NCBI GenBank assembly: GCA_025765615.1
Contig: JAIVFJ010000480.1
Location: 1-34,820, forward strand
DNA length: 34,820 nucleotides
Source of the DNA: Zopfochytrium polystomum
Taxonomy: Eukaryota > Chytridiomycota > Chytridiomycetes > Chytridiales > Chytridiaceae
Direction of reading: 5' to 3'
The notes beneath the pieces were generated by a model, which was not told the origin of the DNA, did no database searches, and saw only the letters and a list, made by a program, of their open reading frames with translations. Both the position numbers and the translations under genes were made by a program. Positions 10,524 through 20,922 of this stretch are shown here, piece by piece (position 1 is the stretch's first letter; every line of letters begins with the position of its first letter).

Positions 10524-12372
10524 ATGGCCGATAACTCCACGGACGGCGCCGCCGCTGCGCTTTCGGGGCCGCTCGCTCTCGGCACTACCACCTCGCAGGC
10601 TCTCTTCTACTCGGTCCTCATTTTCTTCTTCCTCGTCGGCGTCTTCGCCGGCCGCAAGGGCGTCGCAAGCATGGACTCGTTTCTGACCGCGCGCAACACA
10701 CAGGGCTGGGTCGGCCTCGGCCTCAACCTCTTTGCCGCCGGTGAGTAAGAGGCTCAACTCGCTTTACCACCCACAGCTGAACCCATCCCGCATCATCACC
10801 ATTTTCTTCACAAACTACTCCCACCCAAGGCCTCGGTGTTGGAATGTTCTTCACGCTCCCGCAGGTCGGCTACGATTTCGGCGTCCTCGGCGCCTTCGCC
10901 TACGCGTTCGCCTGCATCGTGCCGTTCCCCGTACTGGTGCTGATGGGCAAGGTGCTGCGCGATCGCGCGCCGAACGGCGTCACCATCACCGAGTTTGTTC
11001 TCATCCGCTTCGGCTGGGCCGCCCAGCTGCTCACCAACCTGTCGTCGCTGGGATACATGTTTGTGTACCTCGTTTCGGAGCTCACCGCTCTCGCGTCGCT
11101 CATCCAGGCGTTCGGCGTAGACCCGCTCGCGCCGCAAATCGCCGTCTGCGTCACCACGGCTATTTACACCGGTAAGACATGATCAGATGGAGTCGTTGAA
11201 CACGCGGTGGTCATATGCTCCTTTGCTTACCACCAGCTTGTTTTCGTTTGCCCACTTGCTCAGCCGTCGGCGGCATGCCGGCTTCACTCATGACTGACAA
11301 GTTTCAAGCCTGGTTCGTGATTGGCCTCATCATCCTCGCAACCATTGCCTTCAGCACCCGCGTCCAGATCGACTCCGCCAGCATCCCGGGCTCCACGCCC
11401 CTGCAGACGTCCCGCGCCGCGTGGGAGTCTCTGTACGTCCTCACGTTCGCCGTCACGGCCGCAAACGTGTTCCACCAGGGATACTGGCAGCGCGTCTACG
11501 CCGCCAAATCCTCGCGCGACCTCGTCCGCGCGTGCATCCTCGCCGCCGCCCTGACCTTTCCCGTGTTCATGCTGATCGGCTTTGTCGGCATCATCGACGT
11601 GTGGCGCAACGACCCCAACTCGTTCGACCAGAACGCCTTCTTCGACGTCACGGCGACCCTCCCCGTCTGGATGAACGGCCTGGTCCTCGTCCTCGCCGTC
11701 GCGCTCGTCTGCTCCTCCATCGACACCCTCCAATCCGCCATGTCGGCCCTGATCGTCAACGACATCTTCCAATCTCGCATCTCCCTGACCTGGGCCCGCA
11801 TCCTCACCGCCGTCCTCAATGTCCCCGCCCTCGTCGCCGGCACAAAGGGCATCCCGATCTTCACCCTCTTCCTCATCGCCGACCTCATCGCCGCCGCCGT
11901 CGTCCTCCCCATCGTCGTCGGCCTCATCAGGGGGAAAACCGAGACCTTCTTCACCGGCCTGGATTTCGCCGTCGGCTGCGTCGGCGGCGTCTTCTCCGTC
12001 TTCCTGTTCGGCCTCGGCTTCGGCGGCGGCGACGTCCGCTACGCGGTCAACCTCCTCGGCCTGCCCAACGGAACGTCGGTGCCCGGCGAGTCGTTTGGCG
12101 TGTTCCTGTGCGCGCCCGCGGGGTCTGTCGCGTTCATGCTCGCGTCGGCCATGCTGCGGCGCGCGGTCGAGGCCGCGTTGAGGAGGGACCCGGACGCGAG
12201 GCCCACGTCGCCGACACTGTTCAGGGGGCCAGGGCACCTCGACGTGCTGCTGGGGAACAAGGAGCAGCAGGAGGAGGCCGCAGGCGCGGAGGAGGACGAC
12301 GCGGCGGCCGGAGCCACGGATGTCGAGGCAGCGAAGGCGCGGGAGTCGTTTGCGGTCGCGCGGGACGCGTGA
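10524..12372 (+). CDS. Sodium:solute symporter family (SSS) transporter, paralogue B
   Basis: Tandem duplicate of the gene at 7177. Exons 10524-10740, 10830-11171 and 11264-12372; introns of 89 nt (acceptor AAG) and 92 nt; 555 aa. Intron positions and phases match paralogue A exactly, while the introns themselves do not align. Exon 2 is the same length in both (342 nt). Same SSS landmarks: FAGRKG, LFAAGLGVGMFFTLPQ, YTAVGGMPASLMTDKFQAWF, FHQGYWQRVYAAKSS. Parts of exon 3 are almost base-identical to A, including third positions, while exon 1 and the C-terminal tail differ more, suggesting gene conversion. The two copies probably share a substrate class and differ in expression. Confidence 0.85.
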
Positions 12373-13492
12373 GTTGACTCGAGTTGTGGGTCCGCCCTTC
12401 GAGGGCCTCCCCGCCTCGCCCCTCGGCTCTCGTTGTTGCGATGATGGTCTTGCGTTTTCCCCTCAGCGTTGGGGACTTCTGCTTTCTGTCCTTTTTTTTT
12501 ACATTGCCGGAGCGGTAAACGAAACAACCAGGGGTCCTCTTTCTCATCTTCGAACACCCGATTCGCCTCTTCCCTTGTTCCACTATTTTCTTCTTCTTCC
12601 TTTCAATTTCTTCATTTTCCACAACGCGTTCCATCCTGGTGTTCAGCCAGCCCCTCTTCCTGGACCTCTTTCTTCTTTCTGCTTTCTCTTTTGAAGAACC
12701 GACCCCTCTTAAACTTGCCGCCTTTGGTTTTTTTATGGTCAACGTTGCTCTTTGCTCGCCGCCGATTGCACAGCTGTTGCAAACTTGTGGTGGGGGTCTT
12801 GATGGGCATGCCCGCATTTTTTGGGATCGAGGACGTGCGCTCTTTGCCCTTCCCCCGCAAAGGAACCTTTGTTTGAGCCCCCTTTTTTTCGCGCATATGC
12901 GCTGCAAACCAGCCAGCCAGGCTGCTGCCACCTCTGGATCTTTGGCGAGTGCCTCTCTGTACTTCCCCATACATACCAAGCGACGCGTCGCTCAGTGGAA
13001 TGATCACCTTAATTTTTTTTTCCCCAACTCTTTGTATGAACGCTGTTTTTTTGCCCTTGGCAAGGTTTAAAACATGCCAGCCATCATTCCAGGCTCGATG
13101 CCCCCTGCTGCAGGGGGGTAGCGCTCAGAGGGATGTTGCTCGAGAAGGAATGGCGCGCATGACGAGGAATGCTTACTATAGGGGTGAGTGATGAGCATTT
13201 TCATTAAACTTGTTTCCAATGTTCGTTTTCCTTTTTTTTATTTATTGTGTTTTGTGTGCGTTTGTTGAAAATTCCGTCTTTTCTTCCCTCTTGTTGAAGG
13301 CGACCGATGGGGAAATGGAGCCAGGAGTGTGAAGCCTCAGACAGATTCTTTGTGTATCATTCTGTGCCGAAATAACATCTCAAGACTGATGATCGTAACG
13401 CAAGCAACGAACTGTTACGATCGTTCGACCTTTGGGTTATGAGCCGAACCTGCCTCCACTACTCTACGCTACTGTTGGAGGGCGCTTGATAA
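12373..13492. other. Intergenic region downstream of symporter B
   Basis: No gene recognised. It contains a C/G hairpin (CCCCCTGC T GCAGGGGG at about 13101-13117) and a 9-bp inverted repeat (GATCGTAAC 13391-13399 with GTTACGATC 13414-13422). Neither has a supported function. Confidence 0.4.
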
Positions 13493-13494
13493 TA

Positions 13495-13919
13495 GGGGTT
13501 GTCAAACCCCCCTCTTTTTTGTTGGGAACGGACAAACAAAACGTTGCACAATTTTTCCGCCACCGTTGCAAACTGCCTTTTTGGACCCATCAAAACGTTT
13601 CTTTTGCAGAAAGCTCCTCGCAAGGAGCTTTCGTTGGAAAGACTTTTGTTGCAAACCAGCGTTGTTTATCATGTTTTGTTTCCCATTTTTGGAAGGTTGC
13701 CGCACATGGAAAAAAATCTTTCCAATAATGGGGGGGCTAGGTGGTTTGTCTCTCAGTCTGCCTCTCGTCTTCTCTCCCCTTCTCCATATCCATCGCCATT
13801 GCCATCGCCAGGTTTGACCACCAACTTTCATTTCGTTGGAAACGAAATAAAAAAACAGTGCAAAGCGGAATCCATTTCGTTTTAAACCAGTCTGTGCGGG
13901 GAAGGGGTTTGACAACCCC
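13495..13919. mobile_element. MITE-like element with 16-bp TIRs and TA target duplication
   Basis: GGGGTTGTCAAACCCC at 13495-13510 is matched by its exact reverse complement at 13904-13919. Each end is flanked by TA (13493-13494 and 13920-13921), the target duplication used by Tc1/mariner-type transposases. The 425-bp element has no coding capacity, so it would need a transposase in trans. Inside is a perfect 10-bp hairpin (13609-13632, CGCA loop). Each TIR is itself close to palindromic, which slightly lowers the weight of the match. Confidence 0.7.
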
Positions 13920-13921
13920 TA

Positions 13922-14327
13922 ATATTTTCTTGAATCTAATAGTCAAATGGGAATGCATCGAAAGCATGGTTTACTTCCGGTGCAAACAAAGGAATTGATC
14001 TCTTTCTTTATGAGAGCCAGAGGTCGCATTTTTCTTTCTCCAACCGTGTGCAGGTTCAACAGAGACCCCGAATCGACCAAGAGGGGCGAGGTCCAGCAAG
14101 CCGGACGAAGCCATCACTCTTCGCTTCCTCCCGGCGCCAAAAAAAAAAAAAATAAAAATAAATTCGTCCGTGTTTGAAAAAGAGGCTGAAATTGGGGCTC
14201 GAAAAGGGCGTGGAAAATGTTTTTGCCTTGTCATTCGAATGCTTCCATTTTTTCATCGTTTTTTTTCCTTGCTCGTGCGTCTCGTGATGTTTGAGAGAGA
14301 TCGCAGCCACAAACACGGGTGGCGTTG

Positions 14328-14425
<98 letters not shown>

Positions 14426-14601
14426 CTCACTCTCTCTCTCTCTTCCGCGTAGTCTGGGAATAGCCACCAAAGAGAAAAATCGATGCCTAATGCACACAGC
14501 CGCTGCATAATAAAAGCGCCGCCCGTGCGGTAAACAGAAGACGGAAAAACACACGCACAATTAACCGGACTGAACCGCTCCCCTCAACCAACACAGCAGC
14601 A
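13922..14601. other. Promoter-side intergenic region of the Cys-rich secreted protein
   Basis: No gene seen. Contains the long CT microsatellite and, about 90 bp before the ATG at 14602, a TATA-like ATAATAAAAG (14507-14516). Confidence 0.45.
14329..14444. repeat. Long (CT)n microsatellite, about 115 bp
   Basis: CT tract with a few T-rich interruptions, 160 bp upstream of the gene at 14602. The longest microsatellite in the window; such homopurine/homopyrimidine DNA can form triplex (H-DNA). Confidence 0.95.
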
Positions 14602-15602
14602 ATGGCCCGCTCCGCCGCCACCTTCGCCGCCGCGCTTGTCGCCACGCTCGCCGCGCTCCATGCCGGCTCCTCCTCGTCCTTCGCGGTTGCCTGCGGCAGC
14701 TTCGGCCCAAACTCGTGCACCTCGCTCGGGCAGCAGGCCATCTGCACCGGCCCAAACGTGACTAGCGTCCGTGAGTACCCCCCCAGAAACCGTCGGCTCG
14801 CTCAAACCAGAATAACCCTTGACTTCCTTTTCTTTTCTTTCTTTCTTTCGTTCCCTTTTCCCCACCAGCGGCTTCCTGCGTCTGCGACTGCTGCCCCGCA
14901 TCCAACACGTGCGACCAGTTCATCACCTCGAGCTGCCGCAAGGACGTGTGGGTGTACGACCTCGTGCTCCAGGACGCTGCCACCAACGCCACCCTCGTCG
15001 CGCCAAACTCGACGCTGACCCTCACCGTCGGACAGTCTGTTCATTACCTTCTCGGCTCGACCGCGGCTAGCTCCTGTTCGTTGACTTTGGCCCGTTTCTG
15101 TTTCCCCCACGCCCTCTCGCTTTCTGGATGCATTTCAACCATTGACATTGATTCCCCTCTCGGACAACCCATACCCGCCACGACATCTTCAAACAAAAAA
15201 AAAAAAAAACAAACAAACAAAAACGCAGCGGTCAACCCAGCAAACTTGAACACAAAAACCCCCTGCGCCTCCTCCCAACTCGCCACGCACGGCCTCGCCC
15301 TCACCGTCTCCGGCACCCAGATCTTCCTCGACGGCGTCGCCGCCAGCGCGTCCACCGACCCCGTGTCGATCGTCCTGTCTGAGGGCGCCCTCGGCGTCCA
15401 CGTCCTGCAGCTTTCGCTGACGGTCGTCTCGCGCTCGCCCACCACCCCGGCCTCGTCGGCGACGTCTGCGACGGCGACTTCTACTTCGTCCAACACGGCG
15501 TCGCTCCTGAGCGCGGCGGCGGCGGGCCCGCGCGGCTTGGGCGCCGTGGTCGGTGCGGCGGTGGGGATGGCGGTCGCGTTGGCGGCGGTTTTGATGGGTT
15601 GA
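14602..15602 (+). CDS. Cys-rich secreted protein, probably GPI-anchored; family not recognised
   Basis: Exons 14602-14770, 14869-15075 and 15229-15602; introns 98 nt (GTGAGT...CCAG) and 153 nt (GTTCGT...GCAG), both phase 1; 249 aa. A clear signal peptide (MARSAATFAAALVATLAAL) is followed by a Cys-rich module with CVCDCCPASNTC, potential N-glycosylation sites (NVTS, NATL, NSTL), a second domain, a Ser/Thr-rich stalk and a C-terminal hydrophobic segment ending ALAAVLMG. This is the classic layout of a GPI-anchored fungal wall or membrane protein. The second intron is a multiple of three and has no in-frame stop, so retention would give a longer protein with a Lys/Asn-rich insert. A TATA-like element lies about 90 bp upstream. 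No enzymatic motif is visible. Confidence 0.7.
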
Positions 15603-16606
15603 ATTTTGGGAGATTCCTGGATCTGTTGTTGTACTGCACTCATATTTTACATTTATTCTCGTCTCGATCTGAGACATTTTGTTTTCTTTCGAGTCTAAGC
15701 TTGCAACAGGAAAGGTCCCTCTGTCCTCCTCCTCTCTCCTCAATCATGCAGTTTCGAAGATTTTAGAAAGACCATTTTTGGAGGTTCATTTACTGCTTTG
15801 CATCCTTGCTCAATAGCATTATGAAAATACAGCAACCTCGCTTACGACTTTGCCTTTAGTTCCGAGTAAGTTGAAAGGGAAGAGCTGCGACAGGTGGAAA
15901 GAAACGAGCGGGCGATTGGCCATGGGCGGTGCGGGGTCGACATTAGATAGACTGGCCTTTCGCAGAGTGCATACCCCCTCCCGTAGATAATACGCGTGTG
16001 AGTCCTCCGGCGGCCGATGGGGTTTGCTGCACGTGTTGCAGGTGACGCCCGAGCGGAGAATCTCAACAGAAAGCATATTTTTGAGACCAAAAACCTGTAG
16101 AGTATCCTCCGTCTGAGGTGACCTTTCTAACACTTTATTATCCACGACAGAGAAAGGGACCTCCAAGAGGGCTCAGCCATTTGCGTGTCTGGCTGAATTC
16201 GTTGACTTTCCGCCGTTCGCCCGGGCCCAGCGCTTTACCTTAAAGAGCTCCGCGGATTACCCGATTTTGGGATTTTGGGCGGAAAAGTTTGCCACATTTT
16301 CTTGCTTCATCGGTGGCTGGGCTGGGTAGTTTCATTGCAACAATTTTGTCTATGGCGTTGGCCCACATCCCCCAGCATCGCTGCTCTTGGGAATGGCCGA
16401 ATTGGCGGAATCGGCGGCTTGTACGTCAGCAATCCAAAATGGACCGATGCTGACCGACCCGGCAACGGCGGCGGAGGGGACGAAGTCGGTGAAGGTTCAG
16501 ACTTCAGTAGAAACTAGGCGGAGGGGTGCTCAGCCGCGCCTCGATTGCCATTAAATACCCTTCGATGCCGCCTTAACTCCTCTGCCATCCACTCACAGCG
16601 AAGAAA
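15603..16606. other. Intergenic region upstream of the kinase-like gene
   Basis: No convincing gene. A minus-strand frame (16166-15819, 115 codons) contains CNTC and other protein-like stretches but has no recognisable domain. A TATA-like TTAAATA lies at 16551-16557, about 50 bp before the ATG at 16607. Confidence 0.4.
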
Positions 16607-18224
16607 ATGACATCCTTTCCCGTCGGTTCCATCAGAATCGTCACCGCCATCGCTGTGATAGTCGTTTCAGTCATCTTGACTGCGCTCTTCTCGCCCTCCT
16701 CGGCGGTCGCAAGCCCAGGAAAGCCTAGGCCGCTCAAGCTCACGCTCAACACGAGCGCGAGAAGTAGCTCGTCCTCTGCAGCAGAAAGTTTCGATGTGCC
16801 TGATGGAAAGACCAAAGTCGTTGGAGGCACAACAGTCAATGTGAGTGTTAATTAAGAGTTTACTTCCTTCTCTCTTGTCGTCGTTTTCTAGTTTGCGTGC
16901 TGACGTAGTGAATGCAGGTTGGATCTCGCATCGGAACAGGGGGTTCCGCAGCAGCCTACCACGCTACAGATGACAATGGAAATGCTGTCATTTACAAGAA
17001 TCTGCACGCTGGTAAAAAATGGGCAGAAAATGAGGTTGATGCCACAAAAGCAGGTGAACATTTCGTTCTGTCACTTTGGTTCGATCAGTGCCGAAGTAAC
17101 AAATCGTGTTTTGTTGTCTCACCCCATCCCATTCCGTGCACCTCCCCTTCGTTTTCGTTGCAGCCGGACAATACGTTTCTCACGACGACAAGTCGATGGT
17201 TCAGCACAAAGTCGGAACGCAGGGTCTGCCCAGCTACCTGAAGGACAAGAAGAACAACCCAGGGGGATGGACTCCCAACAGTGCCGAGATTAACAAACAG
17301 CTGGACGAGCAGCAAAGGAAGGCCGGATACAGGCACGGCGATATCTCCAACGCGAACGTCCGAGTCGACACTACGAAAACAACTGCGTCGGTAGGTGGAA
17401 ACCGTATCCTGATTCGAAATCTTGAGGAGGTTGTGCTCAACTGAGAGTCCATTACAGGGAGCGCCAAAGTTCGAACTCATTGATTGGGGAAATGGCAAGT
17501 GCTCGAAAGTGGTCCTGTCCTCGCGCTGACGCACTCTGCTTTTCCCTACCGTACCTCCCCTTCTCCATCCTATTCTTCCTTTCATCTCTCCCTGTGTGAC
17601 TCGTAATCCAAAGCACACAAAGCGAGCAGCAAAAGCTCAAGCGATCTCACGATTGACCATCATACAATTGCAAGCGAGTGCAATGCCTACGGGTTTGCAT
17701 TTCGATCAGGGCGTCTGTTCCGCCGCCAAGGTGCTTGCAAATCGAATCGACCTGGGGCAAAGAGCGCTGCAAAGGGAGCCGGGATGGCCACGGCCAAGGT
17801 CGATGCAAAGAAGGGGACCCCGGCGACAGCCAAAGGCGGCACTGCAGGGAAACCCGCCGCGGCTGCGAAAACAGCAACGAGGAGCATAGGAGCCGGTGTC
17901 AACGGAGTCAGGAAGACCGGTGCAAAGGGCACCACCAAAGACCTGACAGCAGGAGGTTCCGCCAATGACAAAGGCACAGGCCCGACCCGTTCGCCCTTAT
18001 CGTCAAAGAACGCATCCGCTCCGGGGACAAGTGCAAAGGGCGCCGTCAAAGGCCAGGCAGCCGGAGGTCCAGCAAAGGGGCAGCCGGAGTCGAAGAAGCC
18101 AACGGTCCCGGCCGCAAAATCGACTCAATTGCAGAGGCCAGGCAACACTTCAGCAAAGGCTAGCGGGACATCCAAGAGCGGAGCTGCGCCTGCTGCCGGT
18201 GTTGGGCAAAAGAAAAAGAAATAA
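16607..18224 (+). CDS. Small membrane-anchored protein-kinase-like protein with a basic Lys/Ala-rich tail
   Basis: Exons 16607-16840, 16918-17053, 17164-17390, 17458-17494 and 17614-18224 give 414 aa. Residues about 10-30 are a signal anchor (IVTAIAVIVVSVILTALF). The kinase-like core is compact: glycine loop IGTGGSAAAY (83-92), VIYK with the candidate ATP lysine K105, a possible helix-C glutamate (WAENE, 113-117), catalytic loop HGDISNAN (181-188) and ELIDWGN (metal-binding D208). Only about 130 residues separate loop and DWG, so the fold is closer to RIO/aminoglycoside-phosphotransferase-like kinases than to full eukaryotic kinases. The tail has a conserved GFAFRSGRLFRRQGA, then a histone-H1-like Lys/Ala/Gly-rich region ending KKKK. 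The last intron fits best as GC-AG (GCAAGT at 17495); an alternative is a GT donor at 17499 with acceptor at 17626. Substrate unknown; FunK1-like or secretory-lumen kinases are alternatives. Confidence 0.6.
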
Positions 18225-18713
18225 TGCATATGCCCCCCTTTTTTTTGTTAATCGAGCGAGTGAGACCATTTACCTGTGTCGTTTTTTCCTTCCACTGTTT
18301 CTAAGCATCACAGTATCGCTTGGGGGTGGCAAAAGACGGGTGAGGGACAAGGCTGAGCGCACAGGTGCAAAACAAATACAGTATGTTTATGAAGCTTGGA
18401 ACAGGGCGGAGTAGAAAGAGGACGTAAGAGAGAAGGGAGGAAAGAGTGCGGGGGAATTCTTGCAATGAAAGAACGGGGGCACGTACTGCACTGTATACTG
18501 CCCAATTAACAAAAATAAAAAAAAAGTAGGACAGCCCAGGCGGAAACGGGGCGAAGACCACAAAAAAACCGACGTCGGTGTCCGTTCGAGGAGGAAGCAC
18601 TGCCGTGGACGCAAACACCACCCCGTCCACTACGGAGGACACGCTGACCGCCTCCATGACGGCCTCATTGCACTCGACGCGGGTGCTCAGCCGCGGCTCG
18701 AAAGCCAAAGAAA
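18225..18713. other. Spacer between kinase-like gene and its decayed copy
   Basis: No gene seen. The duplicated block appears to begin near GTGCTCAGCCGCG at about 18683, matching about 16526 upstream of the intact copy. Confidence 0.4.
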
Positions 18714-20080
18714 ACGACCTCCTCGCCCCTCGGTTCGCTCAGAATCGTCACCATCATCGCCGTGATAGTCGTCTCAGTCATTTTGACTACGCTCTTCTCG
18801 CCCTCTTCGGCACTCGCAAGCCCAGCATGGCCCAGACCTCCAAAGCTTACGCTCAACACAGGCGCGGGAGGCAGCTCGTCCTCTGCACCGGAAAACTTTG
18901 ATTTGCCTGATGGAAAGACCAAAGTCGTTGGAGGAACAACACTCACTGTGAGTGTTAATTGAGAGTTTACTTCCGTTCTTCCATGCCGGCGTCGTTTTTC
19001 TTGTTTCGGGACAGGGGTTCCGGAGCTGCGTACCATACTATAGATGGCCGTGGAAATGCTGCCGTTTACAAGGAGCTGCACTTTGGTGAAAAATGGCGGG
19101 AGAACGAGATTGACGCAACAAAAGCAGGTGACTATTGCTTGCTTTTCGCCTTTGCTCGGAGATTGCCCATCATTTTTCGTCCCACACCCCATTCGTTTTG
19201 TTACAGCCAGGCAATACGTTTCTCACGACGACAAATCGATGGTTCAGCACAAAGTCGGAACACAGAGTCTGCCCAGCTACCTGAAGGACAGGAAGAACAA
19301 CCGGGCTGGACGCCCAACAGTGCCGAGATCAACAAGCAGCTGGACGAACAGCAGAAGAAGACTGGATACGCATGGCGATATTTAAAACGCGAATGTCCGA
19401 GTCGACACTACGAAAACAACCGTCTCGGTATATGCAAGCCTCGTTTTCTAAAAATTATTGAGGAGGCTGTTTATTAAGAAAATGTTGCAGTGCGCGCCTA
19501 AGTTCGAACTCGTTGATTGGGAAATGGCACGTATTAGAAGTATTTCCTCTACTTGCGCCAACGCGGTCTGGTATTCCAACCTTCTCTCTTTCCCACCCTC
19601 TCCGCTCTTCTCCTTCCTCTCTTCCTATTGGACTCGCAATCCAAAGCACGCAACGCGAGCAGTCAAGACTCGAACGAGCTCGCGCCGAGTGCAACTCCCA
19701 CGGCTTTGCGTTCCGGTCAGGGCGGCTATTCCGCCGGCAAGGCGCCTCCAAGCTGAACCGATCCGGGACAAAGAGTGCTTCAAAGGGAGCCGGGATGACC
19801 GCGGCCAAGGTCAATGCAAAGAAGGGGACGCCGACGACTGCCAAAAGCGGCCCTGAAACCCGCAGCATACGGTAAAGCAGCTACGAGGAGCATTGGGGCC
19901 GGTGTCATTGGAGGAGGGAAGGCGGGTTCAAAGGGCGCCACCAAAGGCCGGACTGGTGGAGGTCCAGCGAAGGGACAAGGGACAAAATTGAGGCCCGCGC
20001 GTTCGCCGGTACCGTCGGAGAAGACATCCGCTCCGGCGACAGGTACAAAGGGCGCCGACAAAAGGCAGAGGCGGTTACAC
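18714..20080 (+). pseudogene. Decayed tandem copy of the kinase-like gene
   Basis: Aligns along the whole intact gene at 16607. The start codon is ACG (18714-18716) where the intact copy has ATG. The anchor region (IVTIIAVIVVSVILTTLFS) remains open, but the glycine-loop exon has lost bases and its first residues. A 4-nt deletion follows KDRKNN, and a 2-nt deletion plus substitutions destroy the HGDISNAN catalytic loop (about 19370-19385). One G is lost in the DWG region, and the tail frame ends early at a stop after SGPETRSIR. GFAFRSGRLFRRQGAS is still recognisable. Multiple independent lesions in homologous positions make a single sequencing error an inadequate explanation. Confidence 0.8.
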
Positions 20081-20329
20081 CTTTCCATGCCTGGGGCACT
20101 CCCACAGCACCTCGTATCTCCATCCCGGCACGACGCTCTGGCGAGTGGAATAAGTGAGACGGAAAATAAAAGAGAGACAGAGAGAGAGTGTGAGTGTGTT
20201 CCTATTTTCGAGTAACCACAAAAGAAACTGTGCAATGAGATAGGACGATTGCTGCCAACACCGAGGCCAAATCGAGAATAATGGAAGGCAGTACAAACGG
20301 GGGGGAAAAAAAAAAAAAAAAAATTAAGG

Positions 20330-20922
20330 TCACTCATTTTCTTCATCGTAAAAATGAGGGTCTCTCCCAACGAGCTCAGGACTCGGCTCGACGCCCAGCG
20401 CCAACTGCAGCACTGCAGCCTCATCGACATCGTCTTGCCTCGTCGTGTTAAACATTCTGCTGGGCTCAAACTGCATAGGGGTTACCGCCGCCGGAGTCTG
20501 GGCGGCGGCGGGGTCGGCGGCGGCCGGGTTGACGGGGCCGCCCGGATCGGCGGGGGCGACCGGAGAATGCGCAGGGCGTGCGGAGGCCGGGCGAGGTTGC
20601 TGCCGGCGGCGGCGCCGGGCTCCGGCAGCTGCGACCAGACCTGCAAGCAGCGGTCGCCGTGAACGACGCTGTACGACAAGCGAGGCGGCGCGGGCAGGCC
20701 CGAGACGGCGGCGGCGTCCTCGTTGTAGCGGAGCACGGCGCGCACGTTGGCGTCGACGATGTCGTGCTGGTCGCTGTAAAAGAGGATATGTCGGACGCGC
20801 GGCCGCTTGCCCTTTTTGCGGTTGCCTTCGGTGAAGGTGCACAGGCGGTCTCGGACCTCGTTTCCAAAGCGGTGGAACGAGCAGACGGTCTGGACAACGA
20901 GGCTGGGCTCTTGTGGCCGCAT
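20330..20922 (-). CDS. Unrecognised protein, possibly 5'-truncated and frame-broken
   Basis: From ATG 20922 leftward the frame gives a protein-like N-terminus (LVVQTVCSFHRFGNEVRD, RVRHILFYSDQHDIVDANVR, SYSVVHGDRCLQVWSQLPEP). It then becomes Pro/Arg-rich nonsense. A second minus frame carries a credible C-terminus (TPMQFEPSRMFNTTRQDDVD, ending DPHFYDEENE, stop 20330). Joining them needs a frame change near 20560-20640, in GC-rich CCG repeats with no plausible intron, so an indel (real or assembly) is likely. No ATG or acceptor is seen upstream where the lower-GC island begins (about 21010), so the true N-terminus may have been cut off. Family not recognised. Confidence 0.4.

Noticed and set aside
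8080..12237. Long minus-strand ORFs over both symporters (268 and 317 codons)
   Set aside because: Their parallel presence in A and B only reflects the duplicated GC-rich plus-strand coding sequence.
7177..12372. Naming the symporters DUR3 (urea)
   Set aside because: Family membership is clear but the proteins are about 555 aa with a single tail, shorter than fungal DUR3, and no substrate-specific residues could be verified.
13180..13400. C/D-box snoRNA (GTGATGA ... CTGA)
   Set aside because: Box spacing is too long, no terminal stem and no C'/D' pair; the motifs are short enough to occur by chance.
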